From Treponema sp. (GTDB taxonomy: Bacteria; Spirochaetota; Spirochaetia; Treponematales; Breznakiellaceae): 7,126 nucleotides of DNA. Shown one piece after another: positions 6,306 through 7,126 of the stretch; position 1 is the stretch's first letter, and each line of letters starts with the position of its first letter. The translations under genes were made by a program, and so were the position numbers. The notes under the pieces were generated by a model. The model saw only the letters and a program-made list of their open reading frames with translations, was not told where the DNA came from and made no database searches. The stretch covers positions 1 through 7,126 of the forward strand of contig JAIRLZ010000209.1 in the NCBI GenBank assembly GCA_031259035.1. Reading direction: 5' to 3'.

Positions 6306-7108
6306 GTGAACATCAGCGAACTAGTATCCACCTGTTTTAGAAACATTCTTCGCAACCGCATGAAAAGCTTTCTCACCTCCCTGGGAATCATCATCGGCGT
6401 GGGGGCGGTCATCATCATGGTGGCAATCGGCGAAGGGGCGCAGAAGCAAATAGAAGAACGGATTACGGCTATGGGAACAAATCTTTTGCAAATCATGCCC
6501 CGCAGGTTCCGAATGACGCCGGGACAGCAGACCATGCCGCGCCGCGTCCAGATCACCAGGTACGACGCGGAGAAAGTGAAGCGCGAAGCCGGTTACGCGC
6601 GGGCGGTTTCCGGTGTAAGCCAGCGGAGTTTCACAGTTTCCAACGCCAACGGAAGCGCGTCGGTCACGGTTATGGGGGTGGAGCCGGATTACCTTGTCAT
6701 TAGAAACTGGAATGTCGAACAGGGGGCTTTCTTTGAGGATGCCGACGGGGAACAGAGAAACAAGGTCGCGGTGTTGGGGGGGACGGCTGCGGCGACGTTT
6801 TTTGGGAATGACGACCCAATCGGCGCGCGAATACGCATCGGGTCAAACCAATTTTCCGTCATCGGCGTACTGGAGAAGAAGGGCGCGGCTGGAAACGGCG
6901 CCGATCAGGATGACGTGATTATGATCCCCCTTGACACCATGCTGACCAGACTCGCCAACACCAAAAACATCAATCAAATAGCGGTAAGCGTGGCGCATAA
7001 AGATTATATGGAAGCGGCTCAAAAAGAAGCGGAATTGATTGTGCGGGAAGCTCATGCATTACGCGACGCGGACGCCGCTGATTTTGAGATTATGAATCAA
7101 TCTGATAT
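6306..7108 (+). CDS. macB: MacB-like ABC transporter permease, N-terminal part
   Basis: The frame opens at GTG 6306 and runs off the right edge; about 267 native codons are present, against a usual length near 400 for a stand-alone MacB/FtsX-type permease. The start reads VNISELVSTCFRNILRNRMK, a basic amphipathic segment, then the first transmembrane helix (about 21-41, SFLTSLGIIIGVGAVIIMVA) and the conserved IGEGAQKQIEERITAMGTNLL (41-61). The large periplasmic domain follows, with MGVEPDYL (123-130), VAVLGGTAAATFFG (154-167), PIGARIRIGSNQFSVIGVL (171-189) and DDVIMIPLDTM (202-212). The three C-terminal membrane helices are missing. It should pair with the ATPase encoded just upstream and the MacA-like adaptor to move a substrate from the periplasm or inner membrane across the cell envelope. 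I end it at 7108 because the following 18 bases match an adapter; the frame formally continues through them as DRKST. Confidence 0.92.
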
Positions 7109-7126
7109 AGATCGGAAGAGCACACG
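7109..7126 (+). other. Illumina TruSeq adapter remnant (artefact)
   Basis: The window ends with AGATCGGAAGAGCACACG, identical to the first 18 bases of the standard TruSeq read-1 adapter. Read in the permease frame it gives DRKST, a familiar sign of adapter translated into protein databases. It is not genomic sequence, and it implies the assembly stops here. Confidence 0.95.

Noticed and set aside
6137..6556. Minus-strand frame of 139 codons across the ATPase-permease junction
   Set aside because: It is antisense to the ATPase C-terminus and the permease membrane helix, both of which are clearly coding on the plus strand.
1..7126. CRISPR array, tRNA, rRNA, toxin-antitoxin or defence system
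   Set aside because: No regularly spaced repeats, no RNA-gene signatures and no such protein families were seen on either strand.

Overview
The window holds two divergently oriented operons separated by about 620 bp of non-coding DNA, and it ends in what looks like sequencing-adapter sequence. The genes have Gram-negative-type logic: a periplasmic solute-binding protein, a membrane fusion protein and a MacB-type periplasmic permease. The fused small-plus-large TRAP permease beside its binding protein, and the loose lipobox-like N-terminus of the fusion protein, recall treponemes (compare the TatP and TatQM proteins of Treponema pallidum). A Treponema-like spirochete is my best guess, from memory of those families only, at roughly even odds.

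Minus strand, read right to left: a likely promoter (3487-3515), a TRAP solute-binding protein (3479-2472), a DctQ-DctM fusion permease (2471-555) and the N-terminal 181 codons of a PlsC-type acyltransferase (543 to beyond the left edge). The gene junctions are 0 and 11 nt, so this looks like one transcript. The binding protein captures a solute in the periplasm and the permease imports it by sodium- or proton-coupled symport. The binding protein seems to lack the arginine that normally clamps carboxylate ligands. With an acyltransferase next in line, a lipid-like or otherwise non-standard cargo is worth considering.

Central region (about 3516-4098): no convincing gene. It holds a perfect 30-bp palindrome made of two small hairpins back to back, a 10-bp inverted repeat flanking a TATAAA box, and a cluster of GAAC/GTTC half-sites upstream of the plus-strand operon.

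Plus strand: a MacA-like membrane fusion protein (4099-5565), a separate LolD/MacB-class ATPase (5570-6295) and a MacB-like permease (6306 to the right edge). Together they make a split MacAB-type export or mechanotransmission pump, expected to work with an outer-membrane channel that is not in the window.

The last 18 bases (7109-7126) match the start of the Illumina TruSeq adapter, so the final residues of the permease are artefactual and this is probably a contig end. I found no clearly new biological system; the most interesting leads are the unusual TRAP binding protein in a transporter-acyltransferase operon and the palindromes in the divergent intergenic region.
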